From: Candidatus Pacebacteria bacterium UBA6188
Lineage (GTDB): Bacteria > Patescibacteriota > Microgenomatia > UBA1400 > PJMF01
Length of the DNA stretch: 5,127 nucleotides
Direction of reading: 5' to 3'
NCBI GenBank assembly: GCA_002422765.1
Contig: DITI01000064.1
Span: 11,030-16,156 of the forward strand
Of this stretch, positions 1 to 4,026 are shown one piece after another (position 1 is the stretch's first letter; every line of letters starts with the position of its first letter). Below the pieces are notes generated by a model. The model saw only the letters and a list, made by a program, of their open reading frames with translations, was not told the DNA's origin and searched no databases. A program made the translations under genes and the position numbers.

Positions 1-311
1 AAAATTGGCAATTCAGCTGCCTTATTAAGAATCTTGTAGCTCTCTACAAAAATTTCAATACTACCAGTTGGCAAATTTGGGTTGATAGATTTCTCATTTC
101 GAGCATTAATAACACCAGTTAACTCTACAACTGATTCAGTGCTGAGATCACGTAAATTACCGCCAATGCCGACTGCTTGAATTTTGCCAGAGCGATCGCG
201 CAAATCAATGAAGGTGACCTTACCATGATCTCTTTTGGAGTCCACCCAACCACACAATTTAACGGTTTGATCTTTTTTTTGGAGAGTTTCAAGAATGAGA
301 GTGCGATGCAT
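1..311 (-). CDS. aspS: Aspartyl-tRNA synthetase, N-terminal part (cut by window edge)
   Basis: AspRS charges tRNA-Asp with aspartate in the cytoplasm. The visible 103 codons are the N-terminal OB-fold that binds the anticodon. They carry the family motifs CGWVDSKRDHG (residues 20-30), FIDLRDRSG (34-42) and the NPNLPTG turn (77-83) followed by IEIFVESYKILN, which leads into the linker. The class II catalytic domain lies beyond the window. ATG at 311 is chosen because it places the OB-fold at the normal distance from the N-terminus and lies 11 nt after a consensus -10 box. No Shine-Dalgarno precedes it, so the mRNA is probably almost leaderless. His29 sits where bacterial AspRSs of relaxed specificity (Asp and Asn tRNAs) have His and E. 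coli has Leu30. Lys74 matches the discriminating type, so specificity cannot be decided. Family assignment is firm. Confidence 0.95.
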   Translation of the reverse strand, partial: MHRTLILETLQKKDQTVKLCGWVDSKRDHGKVTFIDLRDRSGKIQAVGIGGNLRDLSTESVVELTGVINARNEKSINPNLPTGSIEIFVESYKILNKAAELPI

Positions 312-322
312 AGATACCAAGC

Positions 323-351
323 ATTATATTTTGAACCCTGTCTTTTTGCAA
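323..351 (-). promoter_or_regulatory. Promoter of aspS (TTGCAA-17-TATAAT)
   Basis: On the minus strand a TTGCAA -35 box (351-346) is separated by exactly 17 nt from a perfect TATAAT -10 box (328-323). The aspS ATG follows 11 nt after the -10 box, so transcription should start only about 4-5 nt before the start codon. The -35 box lies inside an 8-bp inverted repeat (342-360), which could be an operator. Confidence 0.8.
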
Positions 352-360
352 AGCAAAAAG
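342..360. repeat. Inverted repeat over the aspS -35 box
   Basis: CTTTTTGC (342-349) and GCAAAAAG (353-360) are perfect complements around a 3-nt centre and contain the -35 element of the aspS promoter. No T-run follows the stem closely on either strand, so it is not a normal terminator. A protein-binding operator is possible but unproven. Confidence 0.5.
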
Positions 361-420
361 CAGCTGGTGCAAAAGATGCGTAGCCTGCGGAGCTATTTCG
401 GACAGCTGGTACGAAAGATG
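361..420. repeat. Two 18-nt direct repeats upstream of aspS
   Basis: cagctggtgcaaaagatg (361-378) and cagctggtacgaaagatg (403-420) match at 16 of 18 positions, and their starts are 42 nt apart, close to four DNA helical turns. A weaker match continues past each copy around tatttcg (394-400 and 429-435), so the pair may be a degenerate duplication of about 40 nt. The copies sit just upstream of the aspS -35 box. A binding site for a regulator is one explanation. Confidence 0.6.
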
Positions 421-437
421 GTTTACCATATTTCGTA
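410..437. repeat. 28-nt imperfect palindrome
   Basis: TACGAAA (410-416) pairs with TTTCGTA (431-437). After one G/A mismatch, ATGG (418-421) pairs with CCAT (426-429) around TTTA. It overlaps the second direct repeat. No U-tract follows directly on either strand, so it is more likely an operator or an RNA hairpin than a terminator. Confidence 0.55.
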
Positions 438-461
438 AGAAAATATAAAAAGAGACTAAAG

Positions 462-497
462 AAAAAAAATTACTCCCGACCAAAAAACGATCGGGAG
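462..497 (-). terminator. Terminator of the 30-aa zinc-ribbon gene
   Basis: On the minus strand CTCCCGA (497-491) and TCGGGAG (479-473) form a 7-bp GC-rich stem. A run of eight T follows at 469-462. It begins about 10 nt after the stop codon of the 508-600 gene. Confidence 0.85.
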
Positions 498-507
498 CGG
501 AGAGGAT

Positions 508-600
508 TTACTTTGGGCGAACACATCGCTGGCACTGTCCATGTATGTGAACAGTAACGCGCTTGCAACGCTTGCAGTGTTTCCTGGTTTTTTTAGCCAC
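508..600 (-). CDS. 30-aa zinc-ribbon microprotein (GTG start)
   Basis: I do not recognise a named family. The predicted product is a 30-residue, very basic protein that begins MAKKTRK. It carries the metal-binding pattern C9-x2-C12-x10-C23-x2-C26, which should hold one Zn2+ between two knuckles, and it ends VRPK. The GTG start at 600 is fixed by a perfect AGGAGG 8 nt upstream. The ATG at 608 is in another frame and overlaps the SD spacing. The Lys/Arg richness would suit RNA or ribosome binding, but it is not ribosomal protein L36 or L33 by pattern. The gene has a structured leader and its own terminator, so it is probably monocistronic. The reading frame, SD, Cys spacing and terminator together make a real gene likely. 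Function is unknown. Confidence 0.8.
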   Translation of the reverse strand: MAKKTRKHCKRCKRVTVHIHGQCQRCVRPK

Positions 601-608
601 TGAAACAT

Positions 609-614
609 CCTCCT
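609..614 (-). promoter_or_regulatory. Shine-Dalgarno AGGAGG deciding the GTG start at 600
   Basis: A perfect AGGAGG, part of AAGAAAGGAGG, lies 8 nt before the GTG. The 831-932 gene has the same A-rich run-in and the same 8-nt spacing, whereas the larger genes in the window have no SD. Confidence 0.85.
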
Positions 615-625
615 TTCTTTTTTGT

Positions 626-684
626 ATCTCCTCGAAACTGAAGCGCATGCGCCTCAGTCACAGGGAGATTCCTTGAATTTCGAG
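626..684 (-). promoter_or_regulatory. Structured 5' leader of the 30-aa gene, with competing stems
   Basis: In the minus-strand RNA, 658-650 pairs with 645-637 as a 9-bp stem with one G-U pair and a CAUG loop. The G-U position is an A-C mismatch on the plus strand, which favours function in the minus-strand RNA. Outside it, AUCUCC (669-664) pairs with GGAGAU (631-626). A second option, CUCGAAA (684-678) with UUUCGAG (637-631), crosses the outer stem and takes one base from each of the other two stems. The result is either a switch or a pseudoknot. The SD follows about 12 nt downstream. No convincing -35/-10 pair was found for this gene in 685-770. That AT-rich stretch holds only weak candidates, such as TTGTCT (760-755) with TACCTT (737-732). 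Confidence 0.5.
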
Positions 685-770
685 TTTTCAAAAATCTAAG
701 AATCTCTCTGAGTGGATAAAAACATATTTTTAAGGTACAAAAACAAGCATAAATAGACAATTAAGAAAAA

Positions 771-816
771 AGATTTAAAGAAAAGATCAACCTCACTCCC
801 GTAGGAGTGAGGTTGA
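771..816 (-). terminator. Terminator of the 33-aa zinc-ribbon gene
   Basis: TCAACCTCACTCC (816-804 in minus sense) and its exact complement (799-787) form a perfect 13-bp stem with a 4-nt loop. A T-rich tail follows (TCTTTTCTTT then TTTTTT). It begins 14 nt after the stop at 831. Confidence 0.9.
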
Positions 817-830
817 AGGTGAAGATGTGC

Positions 831-932
831 TTATGAGCGGCGGATGACGAGGACGAAGGACGGCTTGTGTTTGCAATACGGGCAGATATTGCAATCATCA
901 GGAACCTTGCGGCCACAGTTTTGGCATTTCAT
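831..932 (-). CDS. 33-aa zinc-ribbon microprotein
   Basis: The predicted 33-residue protein starts MKCQNCGRKVPDDC and continues NICPYC. It has C3-x2-C6-x10-C17-x2-C20 plus an extra Cys14. This closely matches the generic 'zinc-ribbon' knuckle pair (CxxCG...CPYC) often found at the N-terminus of larger bacterial proteins, but here it is almost the whole protein. A short tail, FVLVIRRS, follows. ATG at 932 is supported by AAAGGAG with 8-nt spacing. The x10 gap between knuckles equals that of the 508-600 gene, and the two leaders have the same layout. They therefore look like a functional pair, though the sequences differ outside the Cys pattern. Its codon choice is richer in G and C than that of the hydrolase. 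Function is unknown. Metal binding is inferred from the motif. Confidence 0.8.
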   Translation of the reverse strand: MKCQNCGRKVPDDCNICPYCKHKPSFVLVIRRS

Positions 933-940
933 GAGGCACT

Positions 941-946
941 CTCCTT
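941..946 (-). promoter_or_regulatory. Shine-Dalgarno of the 33-aa gene
   Basis: AAGGAG (part of AAGAAAGGAG) lies 8 nt upstream of the ATG at 932. The bases between it and the start codon (940-932) are complementary to the leader hairpin at 990-982, so access to this site may be regulated. Confidence 0.8.
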
Positions 947-970
947 TCTTTTTTTTTGCTTCACGCGAGA

Positions 971-991
971 TTGAGGCGCTTAGTGCCTCAA
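971..991 (-). promoter_or_regulatory. Leader hairpin II of the 33-aa gene, with alternative start-codon pairing
   Basis: UUGAGGC (991-985) pairs with GCCUCAA (977-971) in a perfect 7-bp stem with a 7-nt loop. The same upstream strand, extended to UGAGGCACU (990-982), is also a perfect 9-nt complement of AGUGCCUCA (940-932), the SD-to-AUG segment. The two pairings cannot coexist. The 30-aa gene's leader has a similar UGAGGC...UUCA stem before its A-rich SD. Confidence 0.6.
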
Positions 992-999
992 CCACACGA

Positions 1000-1037
1000 T
1001 CGCTTCCTCAAGCTACAGGCATAGACTGAGGAAGCGA
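1000..1037 (-). promoter_or_regulatory. Leader hairpin I of the 33-aa gene
   Basis: An 11-bp perfect stem (1037-1027 with 1010-1000; UCGCUUCCUCA with its complement) encloses a 16-nt loop. No U-tract follows on the minus strand, so this is leader structure rather than a terminator. No promoter was found between it and the terminator at 1071-1094, which suggests that the 33-aa gene is read through from upstream. Confidence 0.55.
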
Positions 1038-1070
1038 AAGCAAAAATCTTTTTAAAGAACCAAAATGACG

Positions 1071-1094
1071 AAAAAACCCGCTTCTTAAGGCGGG
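1071..1094 (-). terminator. Terminator, possible attenuator, after the 25-aa peptide
   Basis: CCCGC (1094-1090) pairs with GCGGG (1081-1077), extended by a U-G and an A-U pair, and six T follow at 1076-1071. The upstream arm can instead pair with the end of the 25-aa ORF: 1098-1090 with 1147-1139 (8 of 9 pairs), stacked on 1103-1099 with 1133-1129 (5 of 5). This gives the layout of an antiterminator/terminator pair. Confidence 0.75.
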
Positions 1095-1125
1095 GTGCTT
1101 GTCATTTGTTTATGTTTTTTTATGT

Positions 1126-1203
1126 TTAGACAACAACAGCACCTCGCATTTGCTTGCGCAAAATGGCGACAATAAAAGCGAAGTGATAGTTATTTACTAA
1201 CAT
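1126..1203 (-). CDS. Putative 25-aa leader peptide, leaderless
   Basis: The ORF reads MLVNNYHFAFIVAILRKQMR and ends GAVVV (codons GCT GTT GTT GTC TAA). Its ATG is only 8 nt after a TATAAT box and there is no SD, the same arrangement as several larger genes in this window. A terminator lies about 32 nt after the stop. An ORF of this length can occur by chance, so the peptide itself is not proven. The support is the promoter position and the base-pairing between its last codons and the terminator arm. A hydrophobic core with basic residues is visible, and no family is recognised. The alternative is a non-coding RNA of about 135 nt covering roughly 1205-1071. Confidence 0.4.
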   Translation of the reverse strand: MLVNNYHFAFIVAILRKQMRGAVVV

Positions 1204-1211
1204 AATTGTTT

Positions 1212-1239
1212 ATTATAAAAAAACATTCCTTAAATGCAA
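1212..1239 (-). promoter_or_regulatory. Promoter for the 25-aa peptide and 33-aa gene unit (TTGCAT-16-TATAAT)
   Basis: On the minus strand TTGCAT (1239-1234) is 16 nt from a perfect TATAAT (1217-1212). Transcription should begin near 1205, at or just before the ATG at 1203. It diverges from the hydrolase promoter about 50 bp away. Confidence 0.75.
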
Positions 1240-1286
1240 GTGGCAATTTGGGCTAGTCATCATGCTTATTCTTGCTTGTTAAGACT

Positions 1287-1295
1287 TGCTATAAT
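1287..1295 (+). promoter_or_regulatory. Extended -10 promoter of the hydrolase gene
   Basis: TGcTATAAT combines an extended TG motif (1287-1288) with a perfect -10 (1290-1295), which lessens the need for a -35 box. Only a weak one is seen (TTATTC, 1266-1271, 18-nt spacer). The preferred ATG is 10 nt downstream, so the transcript should have a leader of about 3-4 nt. Confidence 0.7.
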
Positions 1296-1305
1296 AAACC
1301 ATCAA

Positions 1306-2427
1306 ATGATCAAAAAAATCATATTGCTAATTCTATTTTTGACTCTGATTAGCAGCAGCTCTTTCGTCTTGGCTTATTTTTACTTTCAAAAAGACAATTC
1401 TCCACTCAAGTCAACAATCAGCACTAAAAAAGTTGAGCAGAAAGAACTTCCCTTATTGCAATACAGTATTCCTGCTTTAAGCAAAAGAGAGTTTGTTGCC
1501 GAACAAGCCATTGAAGTTGAAAAAATCATTAGTCAAAATTCAGCAGACAATTCTTATGTCCTTCTTTTTACTTATCTTAGTCAAGGTAAAAAAATTTCTG
1601 GCGCTCTCAACTTAAAGCTCGATGAGAACCAATCAAGTAAGCCAGTTATTATTATGCTTAGAGGTTGGGCACCACTTGAGAACTATTACTCTGGTATGGG
1701 CACCAAAAATGCGGCTGCCATTTTTGCTCAAAATGGCTATTTGACTTTAGCTCCAGATTTTCTGGGCTATGGAGAAAGTGATTCGGAACCAAGTGACACT
1801 TGGGAAGCTCGCTTCATTAAAGTCGCCAATGTCATAGATCTACTTCGAACCATTCAAAAATTTCCAAAACTTGACCTAAGTCAGCTGGAGGACTTTCCAA
1901 TTGAAAATATCAATATAGATCAAGAAAAGATTGGTTTGTGGGGACATAGTAATGGCGGGCAGATTGCGGTTTCTACTCTAGAAGTCTTAGGCAGCAATCT
2001 GCCCACGACGTTGTGGGCCCCTGTCTTAGCACCTTTTCCTTACTCTATTCTTTATTTCACTGATGAGAACCAAGATGAAGGCAAAGAAGCTCGAGCCTAC
2101 CTATCACTATTTGAAAAAGATTATGATGTTTTTGATTTTTCCATCACTCAACATTTAGATCGCCTGCAAGGACCACTGCAAATTCAACACGGCACTAGTG
2201 ACGATTCAGCCTTAGTTACTTGGAGTGAAGAATTTTTACAAAAAATTGACCTAGAAAATGATAGACGCCGAGCAATTAATGCCAGTCAAAGCGCCACTTC
2301 GAGCACTCAGCTGCGAGAGATAAAAGTAGATTTCTACAAATATCCTGGAGCCAATCACAATCTGCAACCGAATTGGAATCAAGCAGTTGAACGAGATTTG
2401 AGCTTTTTTGCAAAAAATTTAAATTAG
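1306..2427 (+). CDS. Secreted or membrane-anchored alpha/beta hydrolase (prolyl-oligopeptidase/dienelactone-hydrolase type)
   Basis: This is a serine hydrolase of 373 aa, probably an esterase or peptidase; the substrate is unknown. Residues 4-27 (MIKKIILLILFLTLISSSSF onward) form a signal anchor without a clear lipobox, so the enzyme should act outside the membrane. The catalytic core starts near residue 85. It has PVIIMLRGWAP (oxyanion region, 113-123), APDFLGYGES (149-158), the nucleophile elbow GHSNGG with Ser215, HGTSDD with Asp299 as likely acid, and PGANHN with His351. The Asp-to-His interval, 52 residues, contains a charged insert (about 312-342). The frame is open from ATG 1234, but that start would make the promoter coding and give no clean signal sequence, so ATG 1306 is preferred. 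It converges on rmuC with 3 nt between stops and no visible terminator. Family is firm; specificity is open. Confidence 0.88.
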   Translation: MIKKIILLILFLTLISSSSFVLAYFYFQKDNSPLKSTISTKKVEQKELPLLQYSIPALSKREFVAEQAIEVEKIISQNSADNSYVLLFTYLSQGKKISGALNLKLDENQSSKPVIIMLRGWAPLENYYSGMGTKNAAAIFAQNGYLTLAPDFLGYGESDSEPSDTWEARFIKVANVIDLLRTIQKFPKLDLSQLEDFPIENINIDQEKIGLWGHSNGGQIAVSTLEVLGSNLPTTLWAPVLAPFPYSILYFTDENQDEGKEARAYLSLFEKDYDVFDFSITQHLDRLQGPLQIQHGTSDDSALVTWSEEFLQKIDLENDRRRAINASQSATSSTQLREIKVDFYKYPGANHNLQPNWNQAVERDLSFFAKNLN

Positions 2428-2430
2428 AAA

Positions 2431-3567
2431 TTAAGCATCCAACAACTTCGGCTTCTCCACTTCCTCAATTAATTCTACAGAACTGCCTCGATATTGCTCG
2501 ATCTTGGCGATCTTTTTCTCCATTTGTCTCTTGCGGGTGGTACTGAGAGTTTCGTAATTTTTGGCCAAAGTTTCGATACTGCGTCCAAATTTGCCAAATT
2601 CTTCATCAAATTTTAGCCACTCAGTCGCAAAAGCATCAATATGCTTAATCACTTCCTTAATTTTTTTACCCACCATGAAGTTGCGATAACTTTCCATGAC
2701 TGTACGCGCCACAATTAAAAAACTAAAAGGCGAGCAAATAATCACTTTTTTCGCCAAAGCCTCATCGATGATATCTGGAAATTTTTGGTTAATAAAGGAA
2801 AACAGAGCTTCATTGGGCACAAACATGATTGCGTAATCAAGAGTGTCATTTTCAGGAGAGATATAAGCCGCCACCTTATCCACCTTGATCTTTAAGTCAC
2901 GCTTAAACTGCAACATGTGAGTTTGCTTTTCGCTTTGATTCTCCGTCATCGACATCTTTTGAACCTCTTGGTAAGGGAACTTAACATCAACTGGTACGTT
3001 ACGATGATCTGGCAATAATAAAGTGATGTCAGGCTTCATACTAGACTCGCCCAATTTGGATTGGCGCAAATAATGAATGCCTTCTTGTAAACCATTGGCT
3101 TTGAGCAAGTCCTCAATGATGCGTTCACCCCAAGCGCCGCGGGTTTGATTGTTAGATAAAACCTTAGCCAATTGCTCAGTGGAGGTTTTTAGCTCTTTAG
3201 TTAGTTGGCGATGCTCTTCGACGGCTGTTTTGACGCTGCTAATTTTGTCAATTTGCTCTTTTTCAATCGAACGAATTTCTTTTTGTTGGTCGCTCATTTC
3301 TTGACGCAAATCCTTAATCATTTTCTCCAACATACTTTGCTTATTGGCCAAATCATTTCTGATCAAATCTTTTTCACCTTGCAAAATACCCTTGCTCTGC
3401 AGGGCAATTTCATTGGCCGCCATGCCAAAAACTTTGTGAACCACATCTTCCAAAGCTTTTTGCTCATTAGCACCACCTTTGTCTTGCAAAAGCTTTTTGA
3501 TCGCTAAATAAAAGGCTAGCAAAGCAGTAAAAAATAAAATTAGTAAAATAAAGTTCATACTTGTCAT
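2431..3567 (-). CDS. rmuC: DNA recombination protein RmuC homologue
   Basis: RmuC-family proteins limit inversions and recombination at repeats and carry a PD-(D/E)XK-like nuclease fold. This 378-aa copy has an N-terminal membrane anchor (residues 4-23), a long charged coiled coil (about 60-140), then the RmuC domain. That domain contains RGAWGE (143-148), KPDITLLLP (178-186) and VPVDVKFPYQ (191-200). Glu148, Asp180, Asp194 and Lys196 are the likely active-site set. PNEALFSF (251-258) and a second coiled coil (about 325-360) follow. It is somewhat shorter than E. coli RmuC. ATG 3567 lies exactly 6 nt after a TATACT box; Met4 at 3558 is the other possible start, and neither has an SD. The gene diverges from the 3590-3994 membrane protein through a shared palindromic promoter. 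Family assignment is firm, but the biochemical role is poorly known even in E. coli. Confidence 0.93.
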   Translation of the reverse strand: MTSMNFILLILFFTALLAFYLAIKKLLQDKGGANEQKALEDVVHKVFGMAANEIALQSKGILQGEKDLIRNDLANKQSMLEKMIKDLRQEMSDQQKEIRSIEKEQIDKISSVKTAVEEHRQLTKELKTSTEQLAKVLSNNQTRGAWGERIIEDLLKANGLQEGIHYLRQSKLGESSMKPDITLLLPDHRNVPVDVKFPYQEVQKMSMTENQSEKQTHMLQFKRDLKIKVDKVAAYISPENDTLDYAIMFVPNEALFSFINQKFPDIIDEALAKKVIICSPFSFLIVARTVMESYRNFMVGKKIKEVIKHIDAFATEWLKFDEEFGKFGRSIETLAKNYETLSTTRKRQMEKKIAKIEQYRGSSVELIEEVEKPKLLDA

Positions 3568-3573
3568 GCCCTT

Positions 3574-3583
3574 AGTATATACT
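3574..3583. promoter_or_regulatory. Palindromic bidirectional -10 element between rmuC and the membrane protein gene
   Basis: AGTATATACT is a perfect 10-bp palindrome that supplies TATACT on both strands (plus 3578-3583, minus 3579-3574). Each box is followed after exactly 6 nt by an ATG: 3590 on plus and 3567 on minus. Both transcripts would start at or next to the initiation codon. A possible plus -35 is TTCATA (3554-3559, 18-nt spacer). No good minus -35 is seen. Confidence 0.65.
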
Positions 3584-3589
3584 GAAAAT

Positions 3590-3994
3590 ATGGAACAAAA
3601 CTACGCCAGATCAAGGAGGAAGCCAGTCAAAGATCCATTTTTAAAAAAATACTTTCGCTACATTTTTTGCTTAATCATCGCTCTAATTGCTTATCTGTCT
3701 ATTTATCTTTTACTCAAAAATGTTTACCCCAGTCAAATTCAAAATGTTTTCTTTACCAATAGCTACCTGCCTTTTTTCACCTTGCTTTTTATAGCTAATT
3801 TTTTTCTCCTCACTTTTCTCAGTCTCAATAGTCGCCTTGGATTCTTGGGAGCCTTTCTAATTAATTTCTTGTTTTATCTAAAAATTAATCAGATCAAATT
3901 TGATCTTTTGAGTCTAAGTTTTGTTTTGTTAAGCACTTTGTTTTTAGCTGGCCTCCTTTTCTTTGACAAATTTAAAAAAACTCTGGCTTTTTAG
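3590..3994 (+). CDS. Small four-helix membrane protein, function unknown
   Basis: This 134-aa protein is not a family I recognise. A basic cytoplasmic N-terminus (MEQNYARSRRKPVKDPFLKK) precedes four likely membrane helices at about residues 22-45, 58-80, 83-99 and 105-126. The sequence ends FDKFKKTLAF, so the positive-inside rule puts both ends in the cytoplasm. The frame is open back to an ATG at 3566, but the extra eight residues would overlap the promoter palindrome. ATG 3590, 6 nt after TATACT, is preferred. No SD precedes it; the AAGGAGG at 3613-3619 is internal and no start codon follows it. metG begins 32 nt after the stop, so some co-transcription with metG is possible. The clean ORF and promoter placement make it a real gene. 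Confidence 0.75.
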   Translation: MEQNYARSRRKPVKDPFLKKYFRYIFCLIIALIAYLSIYLLLKNVYPSQIQNVFFTNSYLPFFTLLFIANFFLLTFLSLNSRLGFLGAFLINFLFYLKINQIKFDLLSLSFVLLSTLFLAGLLFFDKFKKTLAF

Positions 3995-4006
3995 CCTGAA
4001 ATTTTC

Positions 4007-4012
4007 TATAAT
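4007..4012 (+). promoter_or_regulatory. -10 box upstream of metG
   Basis: A perfect TATAAT lies 14 nt before the metG ATG, predicting a 5' leader of about 7 nt. No matching -35 box is seen 16-18 nt upstream. The consensus TTGACA at 3963-3968 is about 38 nt too far away. It may be a weak or activator-dependent promoter, or metG may also be read through from the gene before it. Confidence 0.5.
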
Positions 4013-4026
4013 AAGCACTTATACAC

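Noticed and set aside
177..383. Plus-strand 68-codon ORF
   Set aside because: It is antisense to the conserved AspRS OB-fold and its promoter, with no SD and no motif.
289..429. Minus-strand ORF (46 codons from ATG 429, longer from 483) just upstream of and overlapping the aspS start
   Set aside because: It contains the aspS promoter and the repeat cluster, overlaps aspS out of frame, has no SD, and shows no recognisable motif. A TATATT box 12 nt before the ATG keeps a small doubt.
844..1029. Plus-strand 61-codon ORF
   Set aside because: It runs antisense to the zinc-ribbon gene and its leader hairpins, and its composition is explained by those.
1071..1098. The hairpin at 1077-1094 as a plus-strand terminator
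   Set aside because: The T-run directly follows the stem only on the minus strand.
312..1305. tRNA, CRISPR array, insertion sequence or att site in the gene-poor region
   Set aside because: No cloverleaf with CCA end, regular spacer-repeat series, transposase fragment or target duplication could be found by eye.
3205..3507. Plus-strand 100-codon ORF
   Set aside because: It is a shadow of the RmuC coiled-coil region on the opposite strand; the Phe/Leu-rich sequence is what antisense of Lys/Glu-rich codons gives.
3613..3619. Perfect AAGGAGG inside the 3590-3994 gene
   Set aside because: No ATG, GTG or TTG start lies at a usable distance downstream in frame; it is Arg-Arg coding sequence.
3963..3968. 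Consensus TTGACA before metG
   Set aside because: It is about 38 nt from the TATAAT at 4007, too far to act as its -35 box, and it lies within the preceding coding region.
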